This document shows positions 33,347 through 43,727 of a DNA stretch of 64,000 nt, piece after piece. The first letter of the stretch is position 1. The number at the start of each line of letters is the position of its first letter. The translations under genes and the position numbers were made by a program. The DNA is from Carboxydocella thermautotrophica (GTDB lineage Bacteria; Bacillota; GCA-003054495; Carboxydocellales; Carboxydocellaceae), in NCBI GenBank assembly GCA_003054495.1, contig CP028514.1, forward strand, positions 236,501 through 300,500, written 5' to 3'. The notes under the pieces were generated by a model that saw nothing but the letters and a program-made list of their open reading frames with translations, had not been told where the DNA came from and made no database searches.

Positions 33347-33826
33347 ATGCAGGTTACAGTTGTTTGTGTGGGTAAGCTCAAGGAAAAATACTGGCGGGAG
33401 GCGGAACAGGAATACCTGAAGCGGCTGGCACCCTATGCCAGGGTGAAAATCATTGAAGTCGCGGATGAGTCCTGCCCGGAAGAGGCCGGGGAGAGTGTTC
33501 GGGAACAGGTACGACAAAAAGAGGGGGAACGCTTGCTGGCGGCTCTCCCTCCTCATTCCTGGCGGGTAGCTCTTGACCTGCGGGGAAAGACCTGTTCTTC
33601 GGAGGAGATGGCGGCCAGGGTCGAGGAATGGTTACTGGCAGGCTGGAGCCATCTGGTCTTTGTCATTGGGGGTTCCCTGGGGCTGGCGGATAAGGTGCTG
33701 GCTGCCTGTCAGTTTAAGCTCAGTTTTGGAGCTTTTACTTATCCGCATCAGATGATGCGAGTGATTTTGCTGGAGCAGATTTATCGCTGGCAGAAAATCC
33801 GGCGGGGTGAGCCTTATCATAAGTGA
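33347..33826 (+). CDS. rlmH: 23S rRNA pseudouridine-1915 N3-methyltransferase RlmH
   Basis: A 159-residue SPOUT-class enzyme that methylates pseudouridine 1915 of 23S rRNA at the ribosomal decoding centre. The trefoil-knot signature FVIGGSLGLADKV (about 103-115) and the closing HQMMRVILLEQIYRW...RGEPYHK are diagnostic. Length is exactly that of the family. It begins one base after the CxxH/CxxC gene stop. Confidence 0.95.
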   Translation: MQVTVVCVGKLKEKYWREAEQEYLKRLAPYARVKIIEVADESCPEEAGESVREQVRQKEGERLLAALPPHSWRVALDLRGKTCSSEEMAARVEEWLLAGWSHLVFVIGGSLGLADKVLAACQFKLSFGAFTYPHQMMRVILLEQIYRWQKIRRGEPYHK

Positions 33827-33840
33827 TTTCGGGTGATAAA

Positions 33841-34287
33841 ATGATAAAGTTTAATAAAATTAATTTCCAAAAAATAAAACAACGATTGCCATTAACCAGT
33901 CAAATTTTTTCAAGATACAGTGAAGAAATAATTGCAGTATATCTTTTTGGGTCATTAGTAAAGGATAATATCAAGCCTTTAAGTGATATTGATCTGGCCA
34001 TTTTATTTAATTTTAAATTGACTCAGACAGTAATGGTCGATTTAGAAAACCGGATATTTATCGAGCTTATAAGATTTCTAGAAACAGAAGAAATAGACGG
34101 GATTGTTCTCAACTACCAGCCAATAAGCAGACAATTTGCGGTCCTTAAGAATAAACAGATCCTATATTGTTCTGATCATAAAAAAAGAATAGATTTTGAA
34201 ACAGGGGTAATCCTTAGTTATCTTGATTTTAAGCCCTACCGGGAGGAATTTAACCGGGAGTTTGTTAGGGCACTGGGGGGAAGGTAA
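33841..34287 (+). CDS. mntA: MntA-like antitoxin nucleotidyltransferase
   Basis: A 148-residue minimal nucleotidyltransferase with the GSx10DxD-type motif FGSLVKDNIKPLSDIDLAI (about 42-60), whose Asp pair binds magnesium. MntA antitoxins neutralise the HepT ribonuclease by transferring AMP groups to its active-site Tyr. ATG 33841 follows GGGTGAT. Codons here are strikingly A/T-rich compared with rlmH just upstream, marking the start of an acquired island. HepT follows one base after the stop. Confidence 0.88.
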   Translation: MIKFNKINFQKIKQRLPLTSQIFSRYSEEIIAVYLFGSLVKDNIKPLSDIDLAILFNFKLTQTVMVDLENRIFIELIRFLETEEIDGIVLNYQPISRQFAVLKNKQILYCSDHKKRIDFETGVILSYLDFKPYREEFNREFVRALGGR

Positions 34288-34288
34288 A

Positions 34289-34717
34289 TTGGATGAAAAG
34301 TTACTTACTCAAACAAGATTGCTAAAAAAATATATCAATCTGTTAGAAAAAGTTGCTCATACTGAAAAAAACGTTTTTTTAAAAGATGAAATTTTAACAG
34401 CTGCCGCTGAACGTTATTTACAGTTAGCTATTGAAACCTGCATCAATATAGGAAATCGAATAATAGCTTTAGAGCAGATAGATAGAAACTTGCCTCCCCC
34501 GGAAACTTACGTGGAAATTTTTGAAACAATGTTTAAGATAGGATTAATCAATGAGCAACAACTGAATAATTATAGAAAAATGGCCAGATTTAGAAACAAG
34601 CTTGTGCATGTATATTGGGAAATTGACCATGAAACGGTATATGAGATAATCACAAACAACCTAAGTGATTTAAAAGAGTTTTTAAATATTGTGGTCAGCT
34701 ACCTACAAAAAAACTAA
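34289..34717 (+). CDS. hepT: HepT-like HEPN ribonuclease toxin
   Basis: A 142-residue alpha-helical HEPN-domain RNase. The catalytic RX4HXY motif is intact in FRNKLVHVYWEI (about 101-112), with the Tyr that MntA would AMPylate. It starts at TTG 34289 behind GGGGGAAGG, since no in-frame ATG is close. Together with mntA it forms a HepT/MntA toxin-antitoxin module, here in the rarer order antitoxin first. A terminator follows. Confidence 0.88.
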   Translation: MDEKLLTQTRLLKKYINLLEKVAHTEKNVFLKDEILTAAAERYLQLAIETCINIGNRIIALEQIDRNLPPPETYVEIFETMFKIGLINEQQLNNYRKMARFRNKLVHVYWEIDHETVYEIITNNLSDLKEFLNIVVSYLQKN

Positions 34718-34757
34718 AATCCTTCCCCGCCTATTCAGCGGGAAAGGATTTTTTATA
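34716..34757 (+). terminator. Terminator of the mntA-hepT operon
   Basis: Stem of AAATCCTTCCC(C)GC with GCGGGAAAGGATTT, followed by T-run. Confidence 0.8.
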
Positions 34758-34776
34758 AAAAAATTAAGCAAGAAGA

Positions 34777-36138
34777 CCCCCACCTCTATAGGTGGGGGAT
34801 AAATTGCAAAAATAACACACAAAAAATGAAGAATTTTCCAAAATGGATATAATATAAACAAAATGTATAATAATGCGCTATATGTATTTTTTTAGAAAGG
34901 AGGTGCGCCTGTGCAAGTAACAAGAGTCGTAGTAGTAGAGATAAACCTTGCAAAACAACAGGAAATAATATGTCAACATCTAACATATTCCGCATCTAAA
35001 CTTTGGAATGTAGCAAACTATGAAGTTGCAAAGAATAACCTAAAGCCCAATAAATTAAAAAGCAATCTTAAAAACAACTTTTGGTATAAGAACCTACACT
35101 CTCAATCTGCTCAAGCTGTTCTTGAAAAACTACAAATTGCTTGGGAGAATTGTTATAAAAAACATACTAAAAGACCAAGATTTCAACCCAAAGATGGACA
35201 CTTTCCTGTAAGGTGGAAGAAGCAGGGGATACAAGTTCAAGATGGAAAGATTAGACTTTCTCTATCTAAACAAACTAAAGAATATTTAAAAACTGCGCAT
35301 TCAATTGAGTCCGATTACCTATGGATAAGTTTACCGAAAAACTTATCGCTCAATAATGTGCAGGAAGTTGAAATAAAACCACATACAATATATGGACATA
35401 CCACATATGTTATGCATGTTGTATATAGAAAAACCTTGCAAGATAAAACAACTCAAGGCAATGGTGTTATGGCAGTAGATTTAGGAGTAGGAAACCTTGC
35501 AACAGTAGTCACAACTAATAATACTGCAACAATATATGATGGCAAATCTCTTGTATCAAGGCTTAGACTTTTTTCTAAAAAGAAAGCTAAACTACAAAGT
35601 GCTATTGATAAAAATAAACATACTACATCTAAGAAAATGCATTATCTTATCATCAAAGAAAGGAATTATCTTAAAGATTATACACACAAGGTATCAACAT
35701 TCATTGTAAGACAAGCAATACAAGAAGAAGTTAAAACAATAGCAATAGGTAAGTTAAGTTATGGTATAACCAATATGGATATAGGCAGAAGAAACAATGA
35801 AAAACTGCATAAAATACCATTTGGGAAACTATGTAACATGATAGAGTATAAAGCTAAAGAAGTAAGTATAGATGTAGTATTAATAAATGAAAGCTACACA
35901 TCACAAACTTGTTCAACTTGTGGCAGAATAGATAAGTCTAATAGAAAGTTTAGAGGTCTATATGTTTGTGATTGCGGGAATGTATTAAATGCAGATATAA
36001 ATGGAGCAGCAAACATATTAAAGAGAGTAGTCCCAAGCCTAAAGGCAGGTAGGGATAGAGGGTTTTTGAACAACCCGGTTAGAGTGGCGATAAACCACTG
36101 ACTAACTTAAAAGAATCCCCCACTTCTATAAGTGGGGG
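34777..36138 (+). mobile_element. TnpB-only IS200/IS605-type element bounded by matching hairpins
   Basis: The left hairpin (34777-34798, CCCCCACCT-CTAT-AGGTGGGGG) and the right hairpin (36117-36138, CCCCCACTT-CTAT-AAGTGGGGG) have the same loop and differ by one compensated base pair. Sub-terminal hairpins of this kind are the TnpA recognition structures of IS200/IS605 elements. No tnpA is present, so the element is an IS1341-type, mobilised in trans if at all. Exact cleavage sites a few bases outside the hairpins cannot be set. Confidence 0.82.
34911..36101 (+). CDS. tnpB: RNA-guided endonuclease TnpB, apparently with relocated RuvC-II Glu
   Basis: A 396-residue TnpB. RuvC-I is MAVDLGVGNLATVV (Asp near 190). 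At RuvC-II, where most TnpBs read IVxEDL, this one has IAIGKLSYG with Gly instead of Glu, while a Glu appears 47 residues on in VLINESYTSQTCSTCG. RuvC-III is LNADINGAANI. The zinc ribbon CSTCG...CDCG is complete. This fits the TnpB/Fanzor branch with a rearranged but working active site. GTG follows GAAAGGAGGTG. A guide RNA would come from the 3' end up to the right hairpin. Very A/T-rich codons. Confidence 0.9.
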   Translation: MQVTRVVVVEINLAKQQEIICQHLTYSASKLWNVANYEVAKNNLKPNKLKSNLKNNFWYKNLHSQSAQAVLEKLQIAWENCYKKHTKRPRFQPKDGHFPVRWKKQGIQVQDGKIRLSLSKQTKEYLKTAHSIESDYLWISLPKNLSLNNVQEVEIKPHTIYGHTTYVMHVVYRKTLQDKTTQGNGVMAVDLGVGNLATVVTTNNTATIYDGKSLVSRLRLFSKKKAKLQSAIDKNKHTTSKKMHYLIIKERNYLKDYTHKVSTFIVRQAIQEEVKTIAIGKLSYGITNMDIGRRNNEKLHKIPFGKLCNMIEYKAKEVSIDVVLINESYTSQTCSTCGRIDKSNRKFRGLYVCDCGNVLNADINGAANILKRVVPSLKAGRDRGFLNNPVRVAINH

Positions 36139-36143
36139 AGGGT

Positions 36144-36560
36144 TCAATCCCCAATAATCTTAATCAATACCCTTTTTCGGCGTTTGCCATCAAATTCCCC
36201 GTAAAAAATTTGTTCCCATGGTCCCAGGTCTAACTGGCCATTGGTAACAGCTACCACTACTTCCCGACCCATGATGGTGCGCTTGAGGTGAGCATCGGCA
36301 TTGTCCTCAAAGCCATTATGCCGGTATTGTTCATAGGGCTTCTCGGGAGCCAGCTTTTCCAGCCAGGTTTCAAAATCGTGATGCAAGCCACTTTCATCAT
36401 CATTGATAAAAACACTGGCGGTTATATGCATGGCATTACATAATAAAAGACCTTCCTTGATTCCGCTTTCCCGCAGGGCGGCTTCTACCTGAGGTGTAAT
36501 ATTAATAAAAGCCCGCCGGGTTTTGGTTTCAAACCACAGTTCCTTGCGATAGCTTTTCAA
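36144..36560 (-). CDS. yjbQ: YjbQ/UPF0047 family protein (secondary thiamine-phosphate synthase)
   Basis: A 138-residue protein of the YjbQ family. It has [20 protein letters not shown] at the start, [42 protein letters not shown] and [16 protein letters not shown]. Members form trimers with a His/Asp metal site and show weak thiamine-phosphate synthase activity in E. coli; the true role is uncertain. The start is TTG at 36560 behind GGAGGGG, since the longer upstream frame lacks a ribosome site. It ends six bases from the TnpB element's right hairpin. Confidence 0.85.
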   Translation of the reverse strand: MKSYRKELWFETKTRRAFINITPQVEAALRESGIKEGLLLCNAMHITASVFINDDESGLHHDFETWLEKLAPEKPYEQYRHNGFEDNADAHLKRTIMGREVVVAVTNGQLDLGPWEQIFYGEFDGKRRKRVLIKIIGD

Positions 36561-36628
36561 TTTAATCCCCTCCTGCTTCCATTTTACGAACCTTAATGCA
36601 AGTATGCAATATGCATGCAGCAGAATGA

Positions 36629-36657
36629 TTGTATTTAAGCACAAGCAATGTTAGAAT
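36629..36657 (+). promoter_or_regulatory. Candidate SigA promoter of gltB-gltD
   Basis: TTGTAT (36629-36634), 17-nt spacer, TAGAAT (36652-36657), divergent from yjbQ. Confidence 0.6.
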
Positions 36658-36698
36658 ATACAGCAATAGGAAAACTTAAACGAAGAAAGGTGCATGCT

Positions 36699-39600
36699 AT
36701 GAGAGAGTACATGAATGGCTTACCACCCAAGCAAGGACTGTATGATCCCCAGTTTGAGCATGATGCCTGCGGTATTGGATTTGTGGCCAATATCAAGGGC
36801 AAGAAGTCCAATGAGATTGTACGTCAGGCTCTGACTATTCTCCTGAACCTGGATCACCGGGGAGGCCAGGGTTCGGAGACCAACACCGGTGACGGTGCCG
36901 GTATACTTATGCAAATTCCTCATGCCTTCCTGGTAAAGGAATGTGCCCGGCTGGGCATTGATTTACCTGAACCCGGACAATACGGGGTTGGTATGCTCTT
37001 TTTACCGGTTGATCCGGAGGAAAGGGCAGCCTGTGAACAGAAACTGGAGGAAATAATCGCAGAAGAAGGCCAGGTCTTGCTGGGCTGGCGGACTGTGCCT
37101 ACCGATAATTCCAGCCTGGGGGAAATGGCTCGCAAAGCGCAGCCTTTTATTCGCCAGGTCTTTATTGCTCCTCCCCGGCCGCAGTCAGATCGGATGGCCT
37201 TTGAGCGTAAGCTCTATGTTATCCGTAAACGGGCTGAAAAGGAAATTCGCCATGGGGACCACCCTGGTGGTAAATATTTCTATTTCGCTAGTCTCTCGGC
37301 TAGCACTATTGTCTACAAGGGCATGCTGACTCCAGAACAAGTAGACCGCTTCTACATCGACCTACAGGACCCCGCAGTTGAAACAGCATTGGCCCTGGTT
37401 CATTCCCGCTTCAGTACCAATACCTTTCCCAGCTGGGAGAGGGCTCATCCCTACCGCTATCTGATTCACAATGGAGAAATCAATACTTTGCGCGGCAATG
37501 TCAACTGGATGCATGCACGCCAGGCGGTTTGTGAAAGCGAGCTTTTTGGTGAAGATATGGCCAAAATCCTGCCAGTTATCGATCCAGATGGCAGTGACTC
37601 GGCAATGTTCGATAACTGCCTGGAATTCCTCTACTTAACTGGACGGTCCTTGCCTCATGCCATGATGATGATGATTCCGGAACCCTGGCAGAACCATGAG
37701 AGCATGAGCCCGGAGAAAAAAGCCTTTTATGAGTATCATAGCTGCTTGATGGAACCATGGGATGGTCCGGCGGCTATGGCCTTTACCGATGGCCGCATCA
37801 TCGGGGCTGTGCTGGACCGGAATGGGCTCAGACCTTCCCGCTATTATGTTACAGAAGATGACCTGATTATCATGGCTTCTGAAGTAGGGGTGCTGGAAGT
37901 TCCCCAGGAAAAAGTGATTATCAAGGAAAGACTGCGTCCGGGCCGCATGTTGCTGGTGGATACGGAAGCAGGCCGTATTATCTCCGATGATGAACTAAAG
38001 CATCAAATTGCAACCGAACATCCCTATGAAGAATGGCTGAAAGAACATCTGGTAGCACTGGAAGACCTGCCCGAAGGTCCGGTGGCACCGGAGCTGGATC
38101 ACCAGACAGTACTGAAAAAACAGCTGGCCTTTGGTTATACTTTTGAGGAACTGAAAGATACCCTGGCGCCCATGGCGGAAAAGGGGATGGAACCGGTTGG
38201 GTCCATGGGGATGGATGCACCGCTGGCGGTGCTTTCCGACCGGCCGCGGCTTCTGTATGATTACTTTAAACAGCTGTTTGCTCAGGTGACTAACCCGCCT
38301 ATTGATGCTATTCGGGAGGAAATCATCACTGCGACGGTGACCAATCTGGGCCCGGAAGGAAACCTTCTCAAACCAGAGCCCACCAGTTGCCGGCAGATTA
38401 AAATCCAGACCCCGATTCTGAGCAACGAAGAGCTGGCCAAAATCCGCTATCTCCGGCGTGAGGGGGCCAAATCAGTAACTCTACCCATTCTCTTCCGGGC
38501 AGCAGACGGCGCCAGAGGCATGGAACAGGCACTGGAAGACCTGTGCCGGGCGGCGGATGCAGCTATTGATGCAGGGTGCAATTATCTGATTCTTTCCGAC
38601 CGGGGAGTAGACGCCTATAATGCACCCATTCCCGCTTTGCTGGCCCTGTCCTGTGTCAACCATCATCTGGTCCGCAATGGCAGAAGGACTAAAGCCAGCC
38701 TGATTCTCGAATCAGGGGAGCCGCGGGAAGTTCACCATTTTGCTGTTCTACTGGGCTATGGGGCCGGCGCCATTAACCCTTACCTGGCTTTTGAGACCTT
38801 AGATGACATGATCAATCAGGGCATGTTGCCTGGCATCAGCCGGGAAAAGGCCATCAAAAACTATATCAAGGCTGTTACCAAAGGGGTAGTAAAAGTCCTG
38901 TCCAAAATGGGTATCTCCACTATCCAGAGCTACCGGGGAGCTCAGATCTTTGAAGCCATTGGCCTTTCCCAGGAGTTTATAGACAAGTATTTCACCTGGA
39001 CTCCTTCGCGGGTGGGAGGTATTGGGCTGGATATAGTAGCCCAGGAGGCTTTAATGCGCCATCAACGAGCATTTTCTGCTCAGGAGGGGCTGGACCAAAC
39101 CCTGGATCCTGGCTCCGATTACCAGTGGCGGCGAAATGGAGAGGACCATCTCTTCAATCCTGAGACCATTCATCTGTTGCAGGAAGCTTGCCGCCGGGGA
39201 GACTACCAGCTCTACAAAAAGTATGCTGCTTTAATTAATGACCAAACTCAGAAACACTTTACTTTACGGGGATTATTCAAGTTTAAACCCAAGCGCAAAC
39301 CTATTCCACTGAATGAGGTCGAATCGGTGGAATCCATTTGCCGTCGTTTCAAGACGGGGGCGATGTCCTTTGGCTCCATTAGCAAGGAGGCCCATGAATG
39401 TCTGGCCATCGCCATGAACCGCATTGGCGGGAAGAGCAATACCGGGGAAGGCGGGGAGGATCCTGCCCGTTTTAAACCCGACCCCAATGGGGATCTCAGA
39501 CGCAGTGCCATTAAACAGGTGGCTTCCGGACGTTTCGGGGTTACCAGCGAATATCTGGTCAATGCCGATGAAATTCAGATCAAAATGGCTCAAGGGGCCA

Positions 39601-41279
39601 AGCCCGGGGAAGGGGGCCAGCTGCCAGGGCGTAAGGTTTATCCCTGGGTAGCAGCGGTGCGGCATTCTACTCCTGGAGTGGAGCTGATTTCCCCTCCGCC
39701 TCACCATGATATCTATTCCATAGAGGATCTGGCTCAGTTGATCCATGACCTGAAAAACGCTAACTCCAATGCCCGTATTAATGTGAAGCTGGTATCGGAA
39801 GTGGGCGTAGGGACCATTGCTGCCGGGGTGGCCAAAGGCCGGGCTGATGTGGTGCTGATCAGCGGTTATGATGGTGGTACTGGAGCTTCCCCGCGGACCA
39901 GTATCAAGCACGCAGGGTTGCCCTGGGAGCTGGGACTGGCAGAAACCCACCAGACCCTGGTGTTAAATAACCTGCGGGACCGGATTGTGGTGGAAGTGGA
40001 TGGCAAGCTGATGACCGGCCGGGATGTAGTGATTGCTACTCTGCTTGGGGCAGAGGAATATGGCTTTGCCACCGCGCCGCTAGTAGTTATGGGCTGTGTG
40101 ATGATGCGGGTCTGTCATATGGACACCTGTCCGGTGGGGATTGCCACCCAGAACCCGGAACTGCGGAAAAACTTCCAGGGTAAACCGGAACATGTGGTTA
40201 ACTTCATGCGTTTTGTGGCCCAGGAAATCAGGGAAATCATGGCTGAGCTCGGTTTCCGCACCATTGATGAAATGGTGGGACGTACCGATGTGCTGGAAGT
40301 AAATGAAGCCATTGAACACTGGAAGGCCAGGCATCTGGATTTATCACCCCTGTTGTACCAGCCGGATGTGCCGGAAACAGTAGGCAGATATTGCCGCACA
40401 CAGCAGGACCATGGGCTGGATAAGTCCCTGGACCGTCGGGAGCTGCTGGATATTTGCCGACCGGCCATCGAGCGGGGTGAAAAGGTTACTGCCACTCTGC
40501 CTATCCGCAATATTAACCGGGTGGTGGGAACCATTGTGGGCAGTGAAATCACCCGTCGCTATGGTTCGGAAGGCCTGCCGGAAGATACCATCTGGCTCAA
40601 GTTTAAAGGCTCAGCAGGCCAGAGTTTTGGTGCCTTTATACCCAGAGGTATGACACTGGAGCTTGAAGGAGATGCCAATGACTATATTGGCAAGGGTCTA
40701 TCAGGGGGCAAGATTATCGTCTATCCGCCTCTGGAAGCCAAATTCAAGCCGGAGGAGAATATCATTATCGGTAACGTCGCCCTTTATGGGGCTACTTCGG
40801 GGGAAGCGTATTTCCGGGGTGTAGCCGGGGAAAGATTCTGTGTGCGGAACAGTGGCGCCTATGCCGTGGTAGAAGGGGTAGGTGACCATGGTTGTGAATA
40901 TATGACCGGTGGCCGGGTAGTAGTGCTGGGTAAAACCGGGCGCAACTTCGCTGCCGGGATGTCAGGCGGTATCGCCTATGTGCTGGACGAAGACGGCACT
41001 TTCCCGCAGCGCTGCAATAAAGAAATGGTATTGCTGGAACGGCTGGAAAATGAACGGGAAATCGAGGAAGTCAAGACTATGATCACTAAACACGCCCGTT
41101 ACACCGGCAGTGCTCTGGCCGAAGCCGTACTGGCTGATTGGGATAACAAGATAACCCAATTCGTCAAGGTCATACCCAGGGATTATAAACGGATGATTGA
41201 GGCCATCGAGGAAGCCTATGCATCCGGTCTGACCGGGGACGAAGCCCTGCTGGCGGCCTTTAAGAAAAACTGGAATTAA
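36699..41279 (+). CDS. gltB: Glutamate synthase large subunit
   Basis: A 1526-residue enzyme that makes glutamate from glutamine and 2-oxoglutarate. Domains in order: a class II glutamine amidotransferase whose nucleophile Cys is in DACGIGF (near 24, after a short propeptide), a central domain, the FMN-binding synthase barrel (about 800-1200), the [3Fe-4S] ligands in [12 protein letters not shown] (about 1132-1143), and the C-terminal GXGXG beta-helix. ATG 36699 (MREYMNG) follows GAAAGGTG. gltD starts 21 bases after the stop. Together they suggest GS-GOGAT ammonia assimilation. Confidence 0.96.
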   Translation: MREYMNGLPPKQGLYDPQFEHDACGIGFVANIKGKKSNEIVRQALTILLNLDHRGGQGSETNTGDGAGILMQIPHAFLVKECARLGIDLPEPGQYGVGMLFLPVDPEERAACEQKLEEIIAEEGQVLLGWRTVPTDNSSLGEMARKAQPFIRQVFIAPPRPQSDRMAFERKLYVIRKRAEKEIRHGDHPGGKYFYFASLSASTIVYKGMLTPEQVDRFYIDLQDPAVETALALVHSRFSTNTFPSWERAHPYRYLIHNGEINTLRGNVNWMHARQAVCESELFGEDMAKILPVIDPDGSDSAMFDNCLEFLYLTGRSLPHAMMMMIPEPWQNHESMSPEKKAFYEYHSCLMEPWDGPAAMAFTDGRIIGAVLDRNGLRPSRYYVTEDDLIIMASEVGVLEVPQEKVIIKERLRPGRMLLVDTEAGRIISDDELKHQIATEHPYEEWLKEHLVALEDLPEGPVAPELDHQTVLKKQLAFGYTFEELKDTLAPMAEKGMEPVGSMGMDAPLAVLSDRPRLLYDYFKQLFAQVTNPPIDAIREEIITATVTNLGPEGNLLKPEPTSCRQIKIQTPILSNEELAKIRYLRREGAKSVTLPILFRAADGARGMEQALEDLCRAADAAIDAGCNYLILSDRGVDAYNAPIPALLALSCVNHHLVRNGRRTKASLILESGEPREVHHFAVLLGYGAGAINPYLAFETLDDMINQGMLPGISREKAIKNYIKAVTKGVVKVLSKMGISTIQSYRGAQIFEAIGLSQEFIDKYFTWTPSRVGGIGLDIVAQEALMRHQRAFSAQEGLDQTLDPGSDYQWRRNGEDHLFNPETIHLLQEACRRGDYQLYKKYAALINDQTQKHFTLRGLFKFKPKRKPIPLNEVESVESICRRFKTGAMSFGSISKEAHECLAIAMNRIGGKSNTGEGGEDPARFKPDPNGDLRRSAIKQVASGRFGVTSEYLVNADEIQIKMAQGAKPGEGGQLPGRKVYPWVAAVRHSTPGVELISPPPHHDIYSIEDLAQLIHDLKNANSNARINVKLVSEVGVGTIAAGVAKGRADVVLISGYDGGTGASPRTSIKHAGLPWELGLAETHQTLVLNNLRDRIVVEVDGKLMTGRDVVIATLLGAEEYGFATAPLVVMGCVMMRVCHMDTCPVGIATQNPELRKNFQGKPEHVVNFMRFVAQEIREIMAELGFRTIDEMVGRTDVLEVNEAIEHWKARHLDLSPLLYQPDVPETVGRYCRTQQDHGLDKSLDRRELLDICRPAIERGEKVTATLPIRNINRVVGTIVGSEITRRYGSEGLPEDTIWLKFKGSAGQSFGAFIPRGMTLELEGDANDYIGKGLSGGKIIVYPPLEAKFKPEENIIIGNVALYGATSGEAYFRGVAGERFCVRNSGAYAVVEGVGDHGCEYMTGGRVVVLGKTGRNFAAGMSGGIAYVLDEDGTFPQRCNKEMVLLERLENEREIEEVKTMITKHARYTGSALAEAVLADWDNKITQFVKVIPRDYKRMIEAIEEAYASGLTGDEALLAAFKKNWN

Positions 41280-41300
41280 GGGTGTATAGGAGGTACGGCT

Positions 41301-42785
41301 ATGGGTAAACCGACCGGTTTTATGGAATACCAGCGGCAACTGCCGGGTGACCGGGAGCCATTGGAAAGAATCAAGGACTGGAATGAATTCCACTACCAAT
41401 TTGAGGAAGAACAACTGAAGATCCAGGGGGCCCGCTGCATGGAGTGCGGCACCCCCTACTGCCACACCGGAGTGATCATCAATGGAGCTGTTTCCGGCTG
41501 TCCCCTCAACAATTTGATCCCTGAGTGGAATGACCTCATTTACCGGGGTCTGTGGCGGGAGGCACTGGAACGGTTGCACAAGACCAATAACTTCCCCGAA
41601 TTTACAGGCCGGGTCTGTCCTGCTCCCTGTGAAGGGGCTTGTACTTGCGGTTTGCACGGTCAGCCGGTAACTATCAAGAATAACGAATGTGCTATAATCG
41701 ACCGGGCTTATGAAGAAGGCTGGGTTGTGCCCCGGCCTCCGGCCATCCGCACTGGCAAAAAAATAGCGGTGGTAGGGTCAGGTCCCTCGGGGTTGGCAGC
41801 CGCAGCTCAGCTCAATAAAGCAGGACACTGGGTTACCGTATTTGAGCGGGCTGACCGGGTGGGGGGACTGTTGATGTATGGCATCCCCAATATGAAGCTG
41901 GATAAGAAGATTGTCCAGCGCCGCATCGATATTCTGGCAGCAGAAGGCATTACATTCGTCACCAATACCGAAGTGGGTAAGGACTTTCCCGTAGGCCGCT
42001 TGCTGGGAGAATTTGATGCCGTTATCCTTTGCGGAGGTTCAACTAAGCCCCGGGATCTGCCGGTAGAAGGCCGTAACCTGCAAGGTATCCATTTCGCCAT
42101 GGAGTTTCTCAAGGCCAATACCAAGAGTCTGCTGGACTCCAATCTGGAAGATGGTAACTATATTTCCGCCGCGGGCAAGGATGTAGTGGTGATCGGGGGC
42201 GGTGACACCGGTACTGACTGTGTTGCTACTGCCATCAGGCACGGTTGCCGTAGCGTGGTACAGCTGGAGATCATGCCCCAGCCACCGAAAACGAGAGCGG
42301 CAGACAATCCCTGGCCGCAGTTTCCCCGGGTATTGAAGGTGGATTATGGCCAGGAGGAAGCTGCCGCCCTTTATGGTGCAGATCCCCGTCAATATTGCGT
42401 GATGACCAAACGGTTTGTTGGTGATGAACAGGGGCGGGTCAAGGAAGTGCATACAGTCCAGGTGGAATGGGTGAAAGGGCCACAGGACCGCCTGGTACCA
42501 CAGGAAATTCCCGGTACGGAAAAAGTCTGGCCCGCGCAGCTGGTGCTGCTGGCCATGGGTTTTGTGGGACCGGAAAGACAGCTCCTGGATCAGCTGGGAG
42601 TTGAACTGGACCAATTCGGTAATGTGAAAGCGGAATTTGGCAAATTCCGTACCAATATACCGAAGGTATTTGTAGCTGGTGACATGCGCCGGGGCCAGAG
42701 TTTGGTGGTCTGGGCCATTCGCGAAGGCCGGGGAGCGGCCCGGGAGTGTGACCGCTTCTTGATGGGAAACACCAATTTGCCATAA
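41301..42785 (+). CDS. gltD: Glutamate synthase small subunit
   Basis: A 494-residue FAD/[4Fe-4S] flavoprotein that feeds NAD(P)H electrons to GltB. N-terminal Cys clusters [16 protein letters not shown] and [12 protein letters not shown] bind two [4Fe-4S] centres; the FAD fold begins at [15 protein letters not shown] (near 154) and a second fold at [37 protein letters not shown] closes the FAD site. The start follows AGGAGGTACGG. Related dehydrogenases share this subunit, but the gltB neighbour settles the call. Confidence 0.95.
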   Translation: MGKPTGFMEYQRQLPGDREPLERIKDWNEFHYQFEEEQLKIQGARCMECGTPYCHTGVIINGAVSGCPLNNLIPEWNDLIYRGLWREALERLHKTNNFPEFTGRVCPAPCEGACTCGLHGQPVTIKNNECAIIDRAYEEGWVVPRPPAIRTGKKIAVVGSGPSGLAAAAQLNKAGHWVTVFERADRVGGLLMYGIPNMKLDKKIVQRRIDILAAEGITFVTNTEVGKDFPVGRLLGEFDAVILCGGSTKPRDLPVEGRNLQGIHFAMEFLKANTKSLLDSNLEDGNYISAAGKDVVVIGGGDTGTDCVATAIRHGCRSVVQLEIMPQPPKTRAADNPWPQFPRVLKVDYGQEEAAALYGADPRQYCVMTKRFVGDEQGRVKEVHTVQVEWVKGPQDRLVPQEIPGTEKVWPAQLVLLAMGFVGPERQLLDQLGVELDQFGNVKAEFGKFRTNIPKVFVAGDMRRGQSLVVWAIREGRGAARECDRFLMGNTNLP

Positions 42786-42787
42786 AG

Positions 42788-42809
42788 AGGGGCCTTATCG
42801 CCCCTTTTT
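42788..42809 (+). terminator. Terminator of gltB-gltD
   Basis: AGGGGC/GCCCCT stem with CTTATC loop and five T. Confidence 0.82.
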
Positions 42810-42926
42810 GTTTTCTGTGGACTGTGCTACTTTTCACAAAAAATTCAGGGATTTAGCAGGAAAAAAAGAAAAAGCAGCGAATATAATTTGAGCGAAAAAT
42901 TACAAACAATTACTGGAGGTGTCAAA

Positions 42927-43685
42927 ATGGTAGAGAGAAAGAAAGTGCTGGGGGGAGTGCTGGCTGGGGCCTTATTGCTGGGGAGTTTTACTCTGGCTGG
43001 CTGTGGCAGTGAAGCCCAGAAGACCGGCGAAAATAGCGGTGAAAAGGCTGCTAGCGCACCGGCGGTTCAGGTCTATCAGCGACCGGAAATCATCAAAAAT
43101 CCGGATGAAGCATTGAATCTGCTGAAAGATGGAAATGCCCGCTTTGCCGGCGAAAAGGTTTTGCCCGACAATCTGGGGGATGAACGGCGGGAAGAGCTGA
43201 AAAAGAATGGCCAGCATCCTTTTGCCATCATTGTCAGCTGTTCTGATTCCAGGGTACCGCCGGAAATCATCTTCGATCAGGCTTTAGGGGATTTATTTGT
43301 TATACGGGTAGCCGGAAATGTGATTGATCCGGTGGCTACTGGCAGTGTTGAATATGCGGCTGAACACCTGGGTACTCCCCTGATTGTCGTCATGGGTCAT
43401 GAAAAATGCGGTGCCGTTACCGCTGCGGTTAAGGGCGGAGAAGTACCGGGCAGCATCGGCTCAATTATAGAAAAAATCAAGCCTTCGGTGGAAAAAGCGA
43501 AGGCTACCGGTCTGGCCGGCGATCAGCTGGTAGAAAAGTCTACGGAACTGAATGTGGAAGCTTCCATGGTCGAACTGGAAAAAAGCCCTATCATTAAGGA
43601 ACTGGTAGAACAGGGTAAGCTGAAAATCGTGGGAGCCAAATATCATCTGGGCAGTGGCCAGGTTGAATGGCTGGAAACCAAATAA
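42927..43685 (+). CDS. Exported lipoprotein beta-carbonic anhydrase
   Basis: A 252-residue enzyme that equilibrates CO2 and bicarbonate. A lipoprotein signal (about 1-25) ends in the lipobox LAGC, with Cys 26 as the lipidation site, and a Ser/Ala/Glu linker follows, so the enzyme is anchored outside the membrane. The beta-class zinc ligands are Cys in IVSCSDSR (near 105) and His/Cys in GHEKCGAV (near 157-161), with the Asp-Arg pair intact. Most bacterial beta enzymes are cytosolic; surface placement suggests CO2/bicarbonate supply at the envelope. ATG 42927 follows TGGAGGTG. Confidence 0.92.
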   Translation: MVERKKVLGGVLAGALLLGSFTLAGCGSEAQKTGENSGEKAASAPAVQVYQRPEIIKNPDEALNLLKDGNARFAGEKVLPDNLGDERREELKKNGQHPFAIIVSCSDSRVPPEIIFDQALGDLFVIRVAGNVIDPVATGSVEYAAEHLGTPLIVVMGHEKCGAVTAAVKGGEVPGSIGSIIEKIKPSVEKAKATGLAGDQLVEKSTELNVEASMVELEKSPIIKELVEQGKLKIVGAKYHLGSGQVEWLETK

Positions 43686-43689
43686 GGAT

Positions 43690-43725
43690 AAAAGGCACTT
43701 TGCGGGAGAGCAAAGTGCCTTTTTA
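43690..43725. terminator. Bidirectional terminator between the carbonic anhydrase gene and fadD
   Basis: Long stem AAAAGGCACTTTGC/GCAAAGTGCCTTTTT with a GGGAGA loop; T-runs on both strands. Confidence 0.85.
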
Positions 43726-43727
43726 TC

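Noticed and set aside
34777-36138. Paired GGGGG-CCCCC hairpins as a CRISPR repeat pair
   Set aside because: Only two copies 1.3 kb apart flanking a tnpB gene, with no spacers; they are element ends.
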